Positions 23,758-31,750 of a stretch of DNA of 64,000 nucleotides are shown here, one piece after another. The notes beneath the pieces were generated by a model. The model searched no databases. It was not told the origin of the DNA and saw only the letters and a list, made by a program, of their open reading frames with translations. Origin of the DNA: JAJDXW01 sp965223775 (GTDB lineage Bacteria; Pseudomonadota; Gammaproteobacteria; HK1); NCBI GenBank assembly GCA_965223775.1, contig OZ245021.1, positions 1,426,001-1,490,000 of the forward strand. Direction: 5' to 3'. The position numbers were made by a program, and so were the translations under genes. Numbering within the stretch: the first letter of the stretch is position 1; each line of letters starts with the position of its first letter.

Positions 23758-25230
23758 CTACTTCCCGTCGCCCCGGCCCGGGCCCGACCGGCGGCGGAAC
23801 AGGTGATCGCCGATGTGGGCGAGGGCCGCCACCGTGTTCACCGCGCGGGTCGGGTCTTCGAAGACGAGGAAGCCGGCCCGCTCCAGCCGTCGCCGGCGCT
23901 CGTCGTCGATGATGAGGCTGAGGGCCATCACCCGGTCGGGATGGGCCGTTCGCACCTCCTCCAGCCGACTCATGAGCGGGTCCATCACGGCGGGATTGGC
24001 GCCGACCGTGGCGAGGAAGAGCACGATGGAGTCGTAGCCGCCCCGCCGGACCACCGCGTCGAGGAAGTGGTCGAAGAGCGACCAGTCGTTGAACGCCTGT
24101 GCCGTGCAGTCGATCGGATTGCGGGCGGACGCGAACGGGAGAAGCGCCTTGAGCTCGGCCTCGACCGGCACCGGCATCGGAGCTACCTCGAGCCCCGCCC
24201 GCACCGCGGCGTCCGCCATCACCACGCCCACGCCGCCCGAGATGGTCATCAGCCCGGCCCGCCGTCCGTTCGGGAACGCGTTCGCCACGCAGGCGCCGGC
24301 GACGTCGATGAGCTCCTCGATGGACCGGGCGCGATAGGCTCCCCTTCGATCGAAGATCTCCGAGAAGCGGGCATCCTCTCCGGCGTCGGCGGCGGTGTGG
24401 GCGCGGGCCGCGGCGGCGCCGGGGACGCTCCGGCCGGCCTTGAGGACCGCGATCGGCTTCCGGGTCTCCGCGGCCACCGCGAGGGCCGCTTCCAGTTTCT
24501 CGAGGTCCTGGCAACCCTCCAGGTACGCGACGATGACCTCGGTGTCCTCGTCCCGCGCCGCGCACGCGATCCCGTCCGCCACGTCCACGTCGCACTCGTT
24601 CCCGGTCGTGCACCAGATGCTGAGGTCGAGTCCCCGGTTGCGGAGCAGCAGGGCGGCGTGGGTCCCGAACGCGCCCGACTGGCTGATGAGCGCGACGTTC
24701 CCGGGCGCGAGCTCGACTTCGTCGAGCGCGCTCATGAACGTGCCGTAGAGGCCGAGCCGGGGGTTCATGACGCCCATGCAGTTGGGGCCGACGATGCGCA
24801 TGTCGGTGTCGCGGGCGATCGCCTCGAGCCGTTCCTGGAGCACCTCGCCGTCCGGACCGCTCTCCGCGAAGCCCGAGCTGACCACGACGCAGGCGCCGCA
24901 GCCGCGGTCCGCGGCGGCTCGCACCGCGTCGGGCACCGCCGGAGCGGGCACCACGACGAACACCAGGTCGGCGGGGGAGGGCAGGTCCTGAAGGGACGGG
25001 ACCGGGTCGGCTCCCTGCACCGGATCCGGGCCCGCGCTCACCGGGTACACCGGCCCCGCGAACCCGCGGTCGCGGAGGTAGCGGAAGATGCGTCCCCCGA
25101 TCTTGTCCGGGTCGCGGGAGGCCCCGACCACCGCGATCGAGCGCGGGCGAAAGAGCGCGCGCAAGCTGTCGGAGTCGGATTCGGCGACGGACTTGAAGTC
25201 GGTGGCGGCGGGGAACGGATCGTTTGGCAT
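23758..25230 (-). CDS. CoA-ligase alpha-part protein (NDP-forming acyl-CoA synthetase family)
   Basis: 490 residues with three domains: a CoA-binding Rossmann domain (RSIAVVGASRDPDKIGGRIF...YLRDRGFAGPVYPVS), a succinyl-CoA-ligase-like domain (GPNCMGVMNPRLGLYGTF, ISQSGAFG) with the phosphohistidine segment KAGRSVPGAAAARAHTAA, and a third flavodoxin-like domain with NPIDCT. These form the alpha half of ADP/GDP-forming acetyl-CoA synthetase. The ATP-grasp beta half is not attached and no beta gene lies nearby, so the partner must be elsewhere or the protein works alone. The ATG at 25230 is the first codon of an unconserved 20-residue tail. It is divergent from the hydrolase gene by 168 bp. Confidence 0.87.
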   Translation of the reverse strand: MPNDPFPAATDFKSVAESDSDSLRALFRPRSIAVVGASRDPDKIGGRIFRYLRDRGFAGPVYPVSAGPDPVQGADPVPSLQDLPSPADLVFVVVPAPAVPDAVRAAADRGCGACVVVSSGFAESGPDGEVLQERLEAIARDTDMRIVGPNCMGVMNPRLGLYGTFMSALDEVELAPGNVALISQSGAFGTHAALLLRNRGLDLSIWCTTGNECDVDVADGIACAARDEDTEVIVAYLEGCQDLEKLEAALAVAAETRKPIAVLKAGRSVPGAAAARAHTAADAGEDARFSEIFDRRGAYRARSIEELIDVAGACVANAFPNGRRAGLMTISGGVGVVMADAAVRAGLEVAPMPVPVEAELKALLPFASARNPIDCTAQAFNDWSLFDHFLDAVVRRGGYDSIVLFLATVGANPAVMDPLMSRLEEVRTAHPDRVMALSLIIDDERRRRLERAGFLVFEDPTRAVNTVAALAHIGDHLFRRRSGPGRGDGK

Positions 25231-25398
25231 TCGTCTGGCGGGTGTGCGTTCGTGGCGTTCCTGGTGTGCAATCGCGGTGTGCGTTCGCGGCGTGCGTTCG
25301 TGCGGGCGATGCGCGCAAGCTTCGGATTGTAGAATCCCCGCCCGACCTCGTCACATTCGACTCGCCCGCCACCACCTCGCACCCGGAAGATACCCCGT

Positions 25399-26361
25399 AT
25401 GGCGCCGCCCATTCATGGACCGACCTCCCACATCTACTTCTCGCAACGTCTTCGCCTCCACTACGTGGATTGGGGCAACCGGGGCGCGCCGCCCCTGCTG
25501 CTCGTGCACGGCGGCCGAGACCACTGCCGGAGCTGGGACTGGGTGGCGGAGGCGTTCCGCGAGGACCACCACGTGATCGCCCCCGACCTCAGGGGCCACG
25601 GGGACTCGCAGTGGATCCAGGGCGGCGCCTACATGCTGGCCGACTACGTCTACGACATCGCCCAGTTGCTGCACCAGACCGGCCTCACGCCCGCCACCAT
25701 CGTCTCCCATTCGCTGGGGGGCGCCATCTCGCTCCAGTACGCCGGGCTGTATCCCGAGAACGTGGTAAAGCTCGTCGCCATCGAAGGGATGGGGCCGCCG
25801 CCCGCCCTGCGGCGGAAGGAACGGCTCCCGGGTCCGGAGCGGTTCGTCGACTGGATCGACGACATCCGGAAGCTCTCCGGCCGGTCGCCGCGGCGCTACG
25901 CGAGCATCGAGGACGCCTTCCGGCGCATGCAGGAGGAGAACCCGCACCTCACCCCCGAGCAGGCCCGCCACCTCACCGTGCACGGGGTGAGCCAGAACGA
26001 GGACGGCACCTATAGCTGGAAGTTCGACAACTACGTGCGCCTCCAGCCGCCGCACGGGATGCGCGCCGCGGACACGGTGGAGACCTGGAAGCGGATCCGC
26101 TGCCCGACGCTGCTCGTGCGCGGCACCGAGAGCTGGGCGGCGGACCCGACCGCGGATGAACGGGTCGGGCACTTCGCCGGCGCGGCCGGCGTCAACGTCG
26201 AGGGGGCGGGGCACTGGGTGCACCACGATCGGTTGGAGGAGTTCGTCCGCCTCACCCGCGAATTCCTCGCCGACCAGCCGGGCGGCCGACCGGCGGACGG
26301 GGACGGGCGAAACGGACGAGACGGACGAGACGGGCGAAACGGGCGATGGCGATCCGGCTGA
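25399..26361 (+). CDS. alpha/beta hydrolase
   Basis: 320 residues: LLVHGGRDHCRSWDW (HGG oxyanion strand), VIAPDLRGHGDSQW, the nucleophile elbow SHSLGGAISLQYA (Ser near 121), an acidic-residue region around LLVRGTESW, and the terminal GAGHWVHHDRLEEF with the catalytic His. It is a complete hydrolase of the epoxide hydrolase/lactonase/C-C hydrolase group. The last 30 residues are a low-complexity GRNGRDGRDGRNGR tail from a 12-bp DNA repeat and are probably not functional. The ATG at 25399 has GGAAGA upstream. It overlaps the next gene by 16 bases and begins a same-strand run with acyl-CoA dehydrogenase and CoA-transferase genes. Confidence 0.9.
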   Translation: MAPPIHGPTSHIYFSQRLRLHYVDWGNRGAPPLLLVHGGRDHCRSWDWVAEAFREDHHVIAPDLRGHGDSQWIQGGAYMLADYVYDIAQLLHQTGLTPATIVSHSLGGAISLQYAGLYPENVVKLVAIEGMGPPPALRRKERLPGPERFVDWIDDIRKLSGRSPRRYASIEDAFRRMQEENPHLTPEQARHLTVHGVSQNEDGTYSWKFDNYVRLQPPHGMRAADTVETWKRIRCPTLLVRGTESWAADPTADERVGHFAGAAGVNVEGAGHWVHHDRLEEFVRLTREFLADQPGGRPADGDGRNGRDGRDGRNGRWRSG

Positions 26362-26675
26362 CGAAGCCCTGGCGGGCGCTCGAGGCGAGCGAGGTGGCGC
26401 GCCTTCCCGGGCAGCTTGGCGTCTACCACCTCGCCGACCGGGCCGGCGCGGTGCTCTTCATCGGGGTTGCGGGCGGGCGCTCCCGGTTCGGCCTTCGGGG
26501 CGAGCTCGAGGCGGAGCTCGCTCGCCGAGGACCGGGCTTCCGGTTCCGGGTGGAGGTCAATTCCCAGTATCACACCCGCTACCGCGAGCTGCTGATGCTG
26601 CACCAGGCCGACCACGGCGAGCTCCCGCCCGAGAACGAGGCGCCGCCCGGCCTCGGCCGGCTCCGTCCGGCTTGA
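26346..26675 (+). CDS. small GIY-YIG-like protein of unknown function
   Basis: 109 residues. LGVYHLADRAGAVLFIGVAGG looks like the first two strands of the GIY-YIG nuclease fold (GVY for GIY, FIG for YIG), followed by a helix (LRGELEAEL) and FRVEVNSQYHTRYRELLMLHQADHGELPPEN. The downstream Arg and Glu of active GIY-YIG nucleases are not clearly placed, so nuclease activity is doubtful. Its 16-base overlap with the hydrolase gene and position just before acyl-CoA dehydrogenase suggest co-transcription. The ending PENEAPPGLGRLRPA is compositionally normal. Function unknown. Confidence 0.6.
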   Translation: MAIRLTKPWRALEASEVARLPGQLGVYHLADRAGAVLFIGVAGGRSRFGLRGELEAELARRGPGFRFRVEVNSQYHTRYRELLMLHQADHGELPPENEAPPGLGRLRPA

Positions 26676-26748
26676 CGGCGAGCGACGGGCGGCGGGCCGG
26701 CAGGCGGACGAGGCGGGCGATGCGGCAAGGAATCACGGGTGAGGGGCC

Positions 26749-26868
26749 GATGCGGCCGGTTCGGCCGGTTCGGGCGTCGCGGGCGTTGCGGCCGTTGTGG
26801 GCGTTGCGGCCGTTGTGGCTGGTGCGGCCGATGCGGCCGGTTCGGCCGGTTCGGCCGGTGTGGATGGA
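26749..26868. repeat. imperfect GCGGCCG/GTTCGGCCG repeats before the acyl-CoA dehydrogenase
   Basis: GCGTTGCGGCCGTTGTGG is repeated head to tail at 26783 and 26801. A 25-bp block beginning GATGCGGCCGGTTCGG stands at 26749 and again at 26830, flanking them. All frames are open across it, so the in-frame upstream extension of the dehydrogenase gene (from 26797) is judged not to be coding. Confidence 0.75.
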
Positions 26869-26877
26869 GCGGAGCCG

Positions 26878-28044
26878 ATGAATCTCCAGCCAAGCGAAGA
26901 ACAGAGGCTTCTCGTCGATCTCGTCCGCCGCTTCGTCCGCGAGGAGATCATCCCCCTCGAAGCGGATCTCGATCCCGACGCGAGCGAGCTCGATCCGGCC
27001 GACCAGGCCCGGCTCTCCGGCATGGTTCGGGAGATGGGCCTCTACGGACTCGACATCCCGGGGGAGTACGGCGGGCCGGGGGTGGACATCGTCACCCGCA
27101 CCCTGATGGCGATCGAGATGGCCCAGCACCGGGCGGGCCTCTACGCACCGTGCTACGGGGTGTTCGGCGCGGTCGGCCTCGCCCAGCTCTACGAGGCGAC
27201 CGAGGAGCAGAAGGAGCGCTACCTGCGTCCGACCTTGCGGGGCGAGAAGCGGGCGTTCTTCGGTCTCACGGAGCCTTCGGGAGGGAGCGACCCGGCCCGC
27301 GCCATCCAGACCCGCGCGGTGCGCGACGGCGGCGACTGGGTGATCAACGGCGCGAAGATGTTCATCTCGGGAGCGGACCGCGCCGACTACGGGATCGTCT
27401 TCGCCCGCACCGATCCGGCCAAGGGTCGAGCCGGGGTGACCTGCTTCATCGTGGAGACCGACTGGCCCGGGTTCCATGTGCGCCGCGTCGTGCATACCCT
27501 TCGCTCGGCGAACTATGCGACGGAGCTCCAGTTCGAGGACCTGCGGGTGCCGGGGGGGAACGTGCTCGGAGAGGTCGGGGGCGGGTTCGCGATCGCGAAC
27601 GACCGCCTCTCGCGCCAGCGCATTCCGTACGCGGCGGGCTGTATCGGGGTGGCGATCGCCGCGCAGGAGATGGCCATCGAGTACGCGCGCCTGCGCGAGA
27701 CGTTCGGGGCGCCGCTTGCGACCCGCCAGTCGGTGCAGAACATGATCATCGACAGCCAGGTGGACATCGAGTCCGCGCGCTGGCTGACCCTCGCGGCGGC
27801 GGAGAAGGCGCACCTCGGGGAGCCGTTCCGGAAGGAGGCGGCGATGGCGAAGCTGGTGGCGAGCGAGGCGGGCGGGCGCGTGGTCGACCGCGCGCTCCAG
27901 ATCCACGGCGGCTACGGCGTCACCAAGGACCTTCCCCTGGAGCGCTGGTACCGGGAGATGCGGATCCGGCGCATCGGCGAGGGTCCGAGCGAGGTCCAGC
28001 GGCTCATCATCGCCCGCGATCTCATCGGCGGATCGTTCCACTAG
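26878..28044 (+). CDS. acyl-CoA dehydrogenase
   Basis: 388 residues, the standard size. It has the N-terminal helical domain (MNLQPSEEQRLLVDLVRRFVREEI), the beta-domain FGLTEPSGGSDPA that contacts FAD, and WVINGAKMFISGADRADYGIVFART. The C-terminal domain has RIPYAAGCIGVAIAAQEMAIEYARLRETFGAPLATRQSVQ, LQIHGGYGVTKDLPLERWYREMRI and GEGPSEVQRLIIARDLIG. The first Glu of GEGPSE occupies the usual catalytic-base position near residue 370. It uses FAD to introduce a 2,3-double bond into an acyl-CoA. ATG at 26878 is chosen over upstream ATGs because they lie in repeat DNA and GGAGCGGAG lies just before it. Its neighbours (CaiB-type CoA-transferase, hydrolase) point to breakdown of an acyl-CoA. Confidence 0.93.
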   Translation: MNLQPSEEQRLLVDLVRRFVREEIIPLEADLDPDASELDPADQARLSGMVREMGLYGLDIPGEYGGPGVDIVTRTLMAIEMAQHRAGLYAPCYGVFGAVGLAQLYEATEEQKERYLRPTLRGEKRAFFGLTEPSGGSDPARAIQTRAVRDGGDWVINGAKMFISGADRADYGIVFARTDPAKGRAGVTCFIVETDWPGFHVRRVVHTLRSANYATELQFEDLRVPGGNVLGEVGGGFAIANDRLSRQRIPYAAGCIGVAIAAQEMAIEYARLRETFGAPLATRQSVQNMIIDSQVDIESARWLTLAAAEKAHLGEPFRKEAAMAKLVASEAGGRVVDRALQIHGGYGVTKDLPLERWYREMRIRRIGEGPSEVQRLIIARDLIGGSFH

Positions 28045-28305
28045 CGAGGCTGCGCCTGAGACCAACGAGACATGTTCGAAGCCACCCGACTTCTCTTGAA
28101 CCCCCGGCGCGCCGTACTGGAAGCAGCCTCGTACGTTTCGTCCACGAAACAGCTTTGCAAATCTGGCTCAACTGTCACGACGACGGCGCCTCAAGGAGTC
28201 CAGGAGCGGTTGGCGCCGCCCCGCCGCCCGCCCGGACCCGTCTTCGAGCCATCGAATCCCGTACGAACGCATCATGTTCACACGACTCGTCCAAGGAGAA
28301 CCGAC

Positions 28306-29478
28306 ATGACCCTTGCCCTCTCGCGGTTCCGCGTCCTCGACCTCACCCGCGCCCGCGCGGGTCCGACCGCGGCCCGCCAGCTCGCGGACCTCGGTGCGGA
28401 CGTTATCAAGATCGAGGAACGGCCGAAGGAAGCGTTCGGGCTGGGCGGCCCCCGCCACGGTCCGGACTTCCAGAACCTGCACCGCAACAAGCGAAGCCTG
28501 ACCCTCAACCTGAAGGAGCCGGACGGGGTCGCGATCTTCCGGCGCCTCGCGGCCGGGGCGGACGTGATCGTGGAGAACTACCGCCCGGGGGTGAAGCACC
28601 GACTCGGCATCGACTACGAGACCATTCGCGCGATCAACCCGCGCATCGTCTACGGCAGCATCTCGGGCTTCGGTCAGGACGGGCCGTACGCGGACCGCCC
28701 CGGGGTGGACCAGATCGCCCAGGGGATGGGGGGGCTCATGTCGATCACCGGGCTCCCCGGCCAGGGTCCGGTTCGGGTCGGGATTCCGATCGCGGACTTG
28801 ACGGCCGGGATGTACCTCGCCATCGGGATCCTGACCGCCCTTGTCGATCGCGAGGTGTCGGGCGAGGGTCAGTGGGTGCATACGTCGCTCCTCGAGGCCC
28901 AGATCGCGATGCTCGACTTCCAGGCCGCCCGCTGGACCATCGGGCACGAGGTCCCGCCGCAGGCCGGCAACAATCACCCGACCGGCATACCGACCGGGGT
29001 GTTCGAGACCGCGGACGGGCACATCAACATCGCGGCGGCCGGCGAGCACCTGTTCGCACGCCTGTGCCGGGCGATCGGGGCGGAGGAGTTCCTCGTCGAC
29101 CCCCGGTTCTGCGACGGCCACGCCCGGTACGAGAATCGCGACACCCTGAACGAAGCGATCGCGCTGCATACCCGGAAGGAGCCGAGCGCCCATTGGGTCG
29201 AGCTGCTCAACGAAGCGGGGGTGCCCTGCGGTCCCATCTACTCCGTGGACGAGACCTTCGCCGATCCCCAGGTCCGTCATCTCGACATGGCGAAGCCGGT
29301 GGAGCACCCCGCGCTTGGGGATGTGCACGTGGTCGACCATGCGGTGAACATGAGCCGTACCCCGCCCCGAATGCGCCGGGCGAGCCCGGAAGCCGGAGAG
29401 CACACCGAGGAGGTGCTTCTCGAGGCCGGCTACTCGGCGGCCGAGATCGCGGACTTCCGGACCCGGGAGGTGGTGTAG
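28306..29478 (+). CDS. CaiB/BaiF family CoA-transferase
   Basis: 390 residues of the class III CoA-transferase family, which passes CoA between acids without free CoA: RVLDLTRARAGPTAARQLADLGADVIKIEER, NKRSLTLNLK, ADVIVENYRPGVKHRLGIDYETIRAINPRIVYGSISGFGQDGPYADRPGVDQIAQGMGGLMSITG. The Asp in PGVDQIAQ is at the position of the catalytic Asp that forms the aspartyl-CoA anhydride. The second lobe ends with AGYSAAEIADFR. The ATG at 28306 has AAGGAG 8 bases upstream; in-frame codons from 28072 are rejected for lack of likeness. The same-strand position after the dehydrogenase suggests a shared acyl-CoA pathway. Confidence 0.93.
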   Translation: MTLALSRFRVLDLTRARAGPTAARQLADLGADVIKIEERPKEAFGLGGPRHGPDFQNLHRNKRSLTLNLKEPDGVAIFRRLAAGADVIVENYRPGVKHRLGIDYETIRAINPRIVYGSISGFGQDGPYADRPGVDQIAQGMGGLMSITGLPGQGPVRVGIPIADLTAGMYLAIGILTALVDREVSGEGQWVHTSLLEAQIAMLDFQAARWTIGHEVPPQAGNNHPTGIPTGVFETADGHINIAAAGEHLFARLCRAIGAEEFLVDPRFCDGHARYENRDTLNEAIALHTRKEPSAHWVELLNEAGVPCGPIYSVDETFADPQVRHLDMAKPVEHPALGDVHVVDHAVNMSRTPPRMRRASPEAGEHTEEVLLEAGYSAAEIADFRTREVV

Positions 29479-29487
29479 ACGGGGCGG

Positions 29488-29638
29488 ATGACGGTGAGGA
29501 TCGAACGGGCGGGGGAGGCCATCGACCTGCCGGGAGAGGGTTCCCTGCGGGGCGTCGCCGAGACCGGCCGGCGCGCCGGGCCCGCCGACCCTTGCGCCGG
29601 GCGAGACCGGGAAGACGGTATCCCTGACCGCAATCGAT
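29488..29638 (+). pseudogene. duplicated 5' fragment of the SMP-30 gene
   Basis: From ATG at 29488 the translation MTVRIERAGEAIDLPGEGSLRGVAE mirrors the start of the gene that follows (MARIERVGETIDLLGEGPLWDVEE), then loses likeness and stops near 29638. The DNA match is also strong over the first 55 bases. It is a partial duplication of the 5' end of the lactonase-like gene lying 167 bp ahead of the true start, so the fragment is not expected to be functional. Confidence 0.7.
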
Positions 29639-29654
29639 GACGAGGAGGAGATCG

Positions 29655-30527
29655 ATGGCGAGAATCGAACGGGTGGGGGAGACCATCGACCTGCTGGGCG
29701 AGGGACCGCTCTGGGACGTCGAGGAGCAGGCCCTCTACTGGGTGGACAGCCGCGGCCGCAAGATCCGCCGCCGCGACTGGGCGACGGGCGAGCGCCGCGA
29801 CTGGGACGTCCCGGAGATGATCGGCTCGATGGCGCTCCGCAAGGGCGGCGGCGCGGTCATCGCGCTTCGGACCGGGGTTCATACCTTCGACTTCGAGACC
29901 GGGGAGGCGGTGCTCGTCGCCGATCCGGAGGCGAAGGACCCGGCCACCCGCTTCAACGACGGCAAGGTGGACCGCCAGGGCCGCTTCCTCACCGGGACCA
30001 TGGAGACCCGGATCGGTCGCGAGGCCCGCGGCTCGATCTACCGCCTCGACCCCGACCTCTCGCTGCACCGCCTGAAGGGCGGGGTCATCGTCGCCAACGG
30101 GCCGTGCTTCAGCCCCGGCGGCGGGACCTTCTACTTCGCCGACACCGGCCGCCGCGCCATCCTCGCCTACGACTACGACGTGGAAACGGGCGCCATCGGA
30201 GCGGAGCGGGTCGCGGTCGACACGAGCCCCTGGGACAGCGGCCCGGACGGCGCCACGGTCGACAGCGAGGGCTATCTCTGGAGCGCGCTCGTGCACGCGG
30301 GACGGATCGCCCGCTTCGCCCCCGACGGCGCCCTGGACCGGATGATCGACATGCCCTGCACCCGCCCCGCGAGCGTCATGTTCGGCGGCCCCGACCTCGA
30401 CGTCCTGTTCGTGCCCTCGATCCGGGACTCGGGCAACGTGCGGGGCGACCGGCCCATCGACGGCGCCCTCTTCGCCGTCCACGGCCTCGGGGTCGCCGGC
30501 CTGCCGGAGCCGAGGTTCGCGGGATAG
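29655..30527 (+). CDS. SMP-30/gluconolactonase/LRE family protein
   Basis: 290 residues forming a six-bladed propeller of the regucalcin type: GEGPLWDVEEQALYWVDSRGRKI with the first metal Glu (E16), RFNDGKVDRQGRFLTGTM with N101/D102, and DSGPDGATVDSEGYLWSALVHAGRIARFAPDG carrying the later metal-binding Asp. Such enzymes hydrolyse sugar lactones or other lactones with a divalent metal. The ATG at 29655 has GAGGAGGAG just upstream. It is the last gene of the acyl-CoA run, but a lactonase suggests a sugar-acid side reaction, so linkage to that pathway is only positional. Confidence 0.9.
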   Translation: MARIERVGETIDLLGEGPLWDVEEQALYWVDSRGRKIRRRDWATGERRDWDVPEMIGSMALRKGGGAVIALRTGVHTFDFETGEAVLVADPEAKDPATRFNDGKVDRQGRFLTGTMETRIGREARGSIYRLDPDLSLHRLKGGVIVANGPCFSPGGGTFYFADTGRRAILAYDYDVETGAIGAERVAVDTSPWDSGPDGATVDSEGYLWSALVHAGRIARFAPDGALDRMIDMPCTRPASVMFGGPDLDVLFVPSIRDSGNVRGDRPIDGALFAVHGLGVAGLPEPRFAG

Positions 30528-30545
30528 CGGGCGCCCCCCACCGCG

Positions 30546-31049
30546 GTGCGCTCGCACCCGAAGCCCGCGGTGCAGACCCTCGCCCGCACCCTCGCGATGA
30601 CCGGGGCCCGGGTGAGCGAGGCCCTCGCTCTGCGCCCCTGCGACGTCGACCTCGAGGCGAACGAGCTCCGGATTGCGCCGCTGAAGCGCCGAAGGAGCCA
30701 CTGGCGGGCGGTTCCGGTCCCCGAGGACTTGGTGCACGCCCTCGAGCTCGTACACCGACTTGGCCGGGCGCAGGGAAGCCCGAGGGGCCGAAAATCGCTC
30801 CTGTGGCCCATCACCCGCCAGACCGCGAACCGCCAAGTGGCCGCCATCATGCGCGGCGCCGGCATCGAGGGCCCCCAGGCGTGCCCGCGGGGCCTGCGGC
30901 ACAGCTTCGGCGTCGCGGCGGTCACCGCCGGCGTCCCGCTCCCGACGATCGCCGCGGTGCTCGGACACGCATCCCTCTCGACGACCGCGATCTACACCAC
31001 CGCGATCGGCGCGGAGGCCCGTGAGCTCGTCAGCCGCGTTTGGACGTAG
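30546..31049 (+). CDS. tyrosine site-specific recombinase, catalytic domain only
   Basis: 167 residues, matching only the C-terminal catalytic half of phage-integrase family enzymes: GARVSEALAL gives the first Arg (R22), then a basic KRRRSHWR beta-hairpin with a candidate Lys, RGLRHSFG gives the second Arg (R118), LGHAS gives His 141 and IYTTAIG the nucleophile Tyr 150. In the box-II HxxR the His is replaced by Arg 115. The N-terminal core-binding domain is absent, so it is either a truncated integrase or one of the small stand-alone recombinases. GTG at 30546 is the only reasonable start. It adjoins a toxin-antitoxin pair, fitting a mobile patch. Confidence 0.75.
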   Translation: MRSHPKPAVQTLARTLAMTGARVSEALALRPCDVDLEANELRIAPLKRRRSHWRAVPVPEDLVHALELVHRLGRAQGSPRGRKSLLWPITRQTANRQVAAIMRGAGIEGPQACPRGLRHSFGVAAVTAGVPLPTIAAVLGHASLSTTAIYTTAIGAEARELVSRVWT

Positions 31050-31076
31050 GATCGGACCCGGAACAGGAGGCTCGAC

Positions 31077-31298
31077 ATGGCCGCAACCAAGCAACCGTTC
31101 GCAACCGAGGTCGATCACGATTTGCTCGAGGGTGTACGGGCCCTCGCCAACGCCGAAAGACGACCGATCGACGCGCTCGTCGACGAAGCATTCGCTGACT
31201 TGCTTGCGAAGCATCAACAACCGCGCGCGCACGTGGTGAGCGCGTACAAGGAGAGTCACGCTCGGTTCGGTCCACTGTACGAGAAGCTCGCGAAGTGA
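31077..31298 (+). CDS. ribbon-helix-helix type antitoxin partner of Doc
   Basis: 73 residues: VDHDLLEGVRALANAERRPIDALVDEAFADLLAKHQ resembles a short ribbon-helix-helix DNA-binding domain, and AYKESHARFGPLYEKLAK is a likely toxin-wrapping tail. It is not recognisable as Phd by sequence, but it has the place, size and coupling of the antitoxin in death-on-curing modules: it overlaps the Doc gene by 4 bases. AGGAGG sits 7 bases before the ATG at 31077. Confidence 0.78.
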   Translation: MAATKQPFATEVDHDLLEGVRALANAERRPIDALVDEAFADLLAKHQQPRAHVVSAYKESHARFGPLYEKLAK

Positions 31299-31669
31299 CC
31301 GACTATCTGACGGTCACGGAGGTGCTTGCCATTCATGACGACCAGATCGACCGATACGGCGGAGCACACGGGCTTCGTGACCAAGGGCAGCTCGAATCAG
31401 CGGTTTTCCGGCCGCAGACCGGATACTACCCGGATGTGGTCGCCGAAGCCGCCGCACCATGGGAAAGCCTCTCCCGGAATCACCCGTTCATCGACGGCAA
31501 CAAGCGCACTGCGTTCGCGGCGATGTACACGTTTCTCGCGATCAACGGGGTATCGCTCACGGCGCACTCGGACTCCGCTTGGAATTTCCTCTCGGCTCGC
31601 TACGCGAATGGCGACTTCCAGTTCGACAAGCTCGAAGCGTGGTTGCGAACCAACACCGAGTTGGACTAG
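31295..31669 (+). CDS. doc: Doc (death-on-curing) toxin, Fic-fold kinase
   Basis: 124 residues: TVTEVLAIHDDQIDRYGGAHGLRDQGQLESAVFRPQT is the standard Doc start, and HPFIDGNKRTAF (H63 to R71) is the Doc version of the Fic motif, with Lys in place of the second Gly. Doc phosphorylates elongation factor Tu and stops translation until the antitoxin binds. All motif residues are present, so the toxin should be active. The GTG at 31295 overlaps the antitoxin stop codon (GTGA), indicating coupled translation. Confidence 0.9.
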   Translation: MTDYLTVTEVLAIHDDQIDRYGGAHGLRDQGQLESAVFRPQTGYYPDVVAEAAAPWESLSRNHPFIDGNKRTAFAAMYTFLAINGVSLTAHSDSAWNFLSARYANGDFQFDKLEAWLRTNTELD

Positions 31670-31750
31670 CCGCAGCTCGCTACCCGCGTTCTCGAGCCAC
31701 GGCGCCGCCATCATCGCCATCGTGACCGCGCTGCGATTCGTCTCCATCGG

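Noticed and set aside
23523..23912. A possible repetitive protein with 13 PGASL units
   Set aside because: The frame starts in the duplicated non-coding gene tail and ends antisense to the CoA-ligase gene; the 15-bp repeat keeps several frames open, so openness is no evidence.
26739..29627. A 962-codon plus-strand open frame
   Set aside because: It runs out of phase across acyl-CoA dehydrogenase and CoA-transferase and is almost entirely Arg/Gly/Pro; no domain can be recognised.
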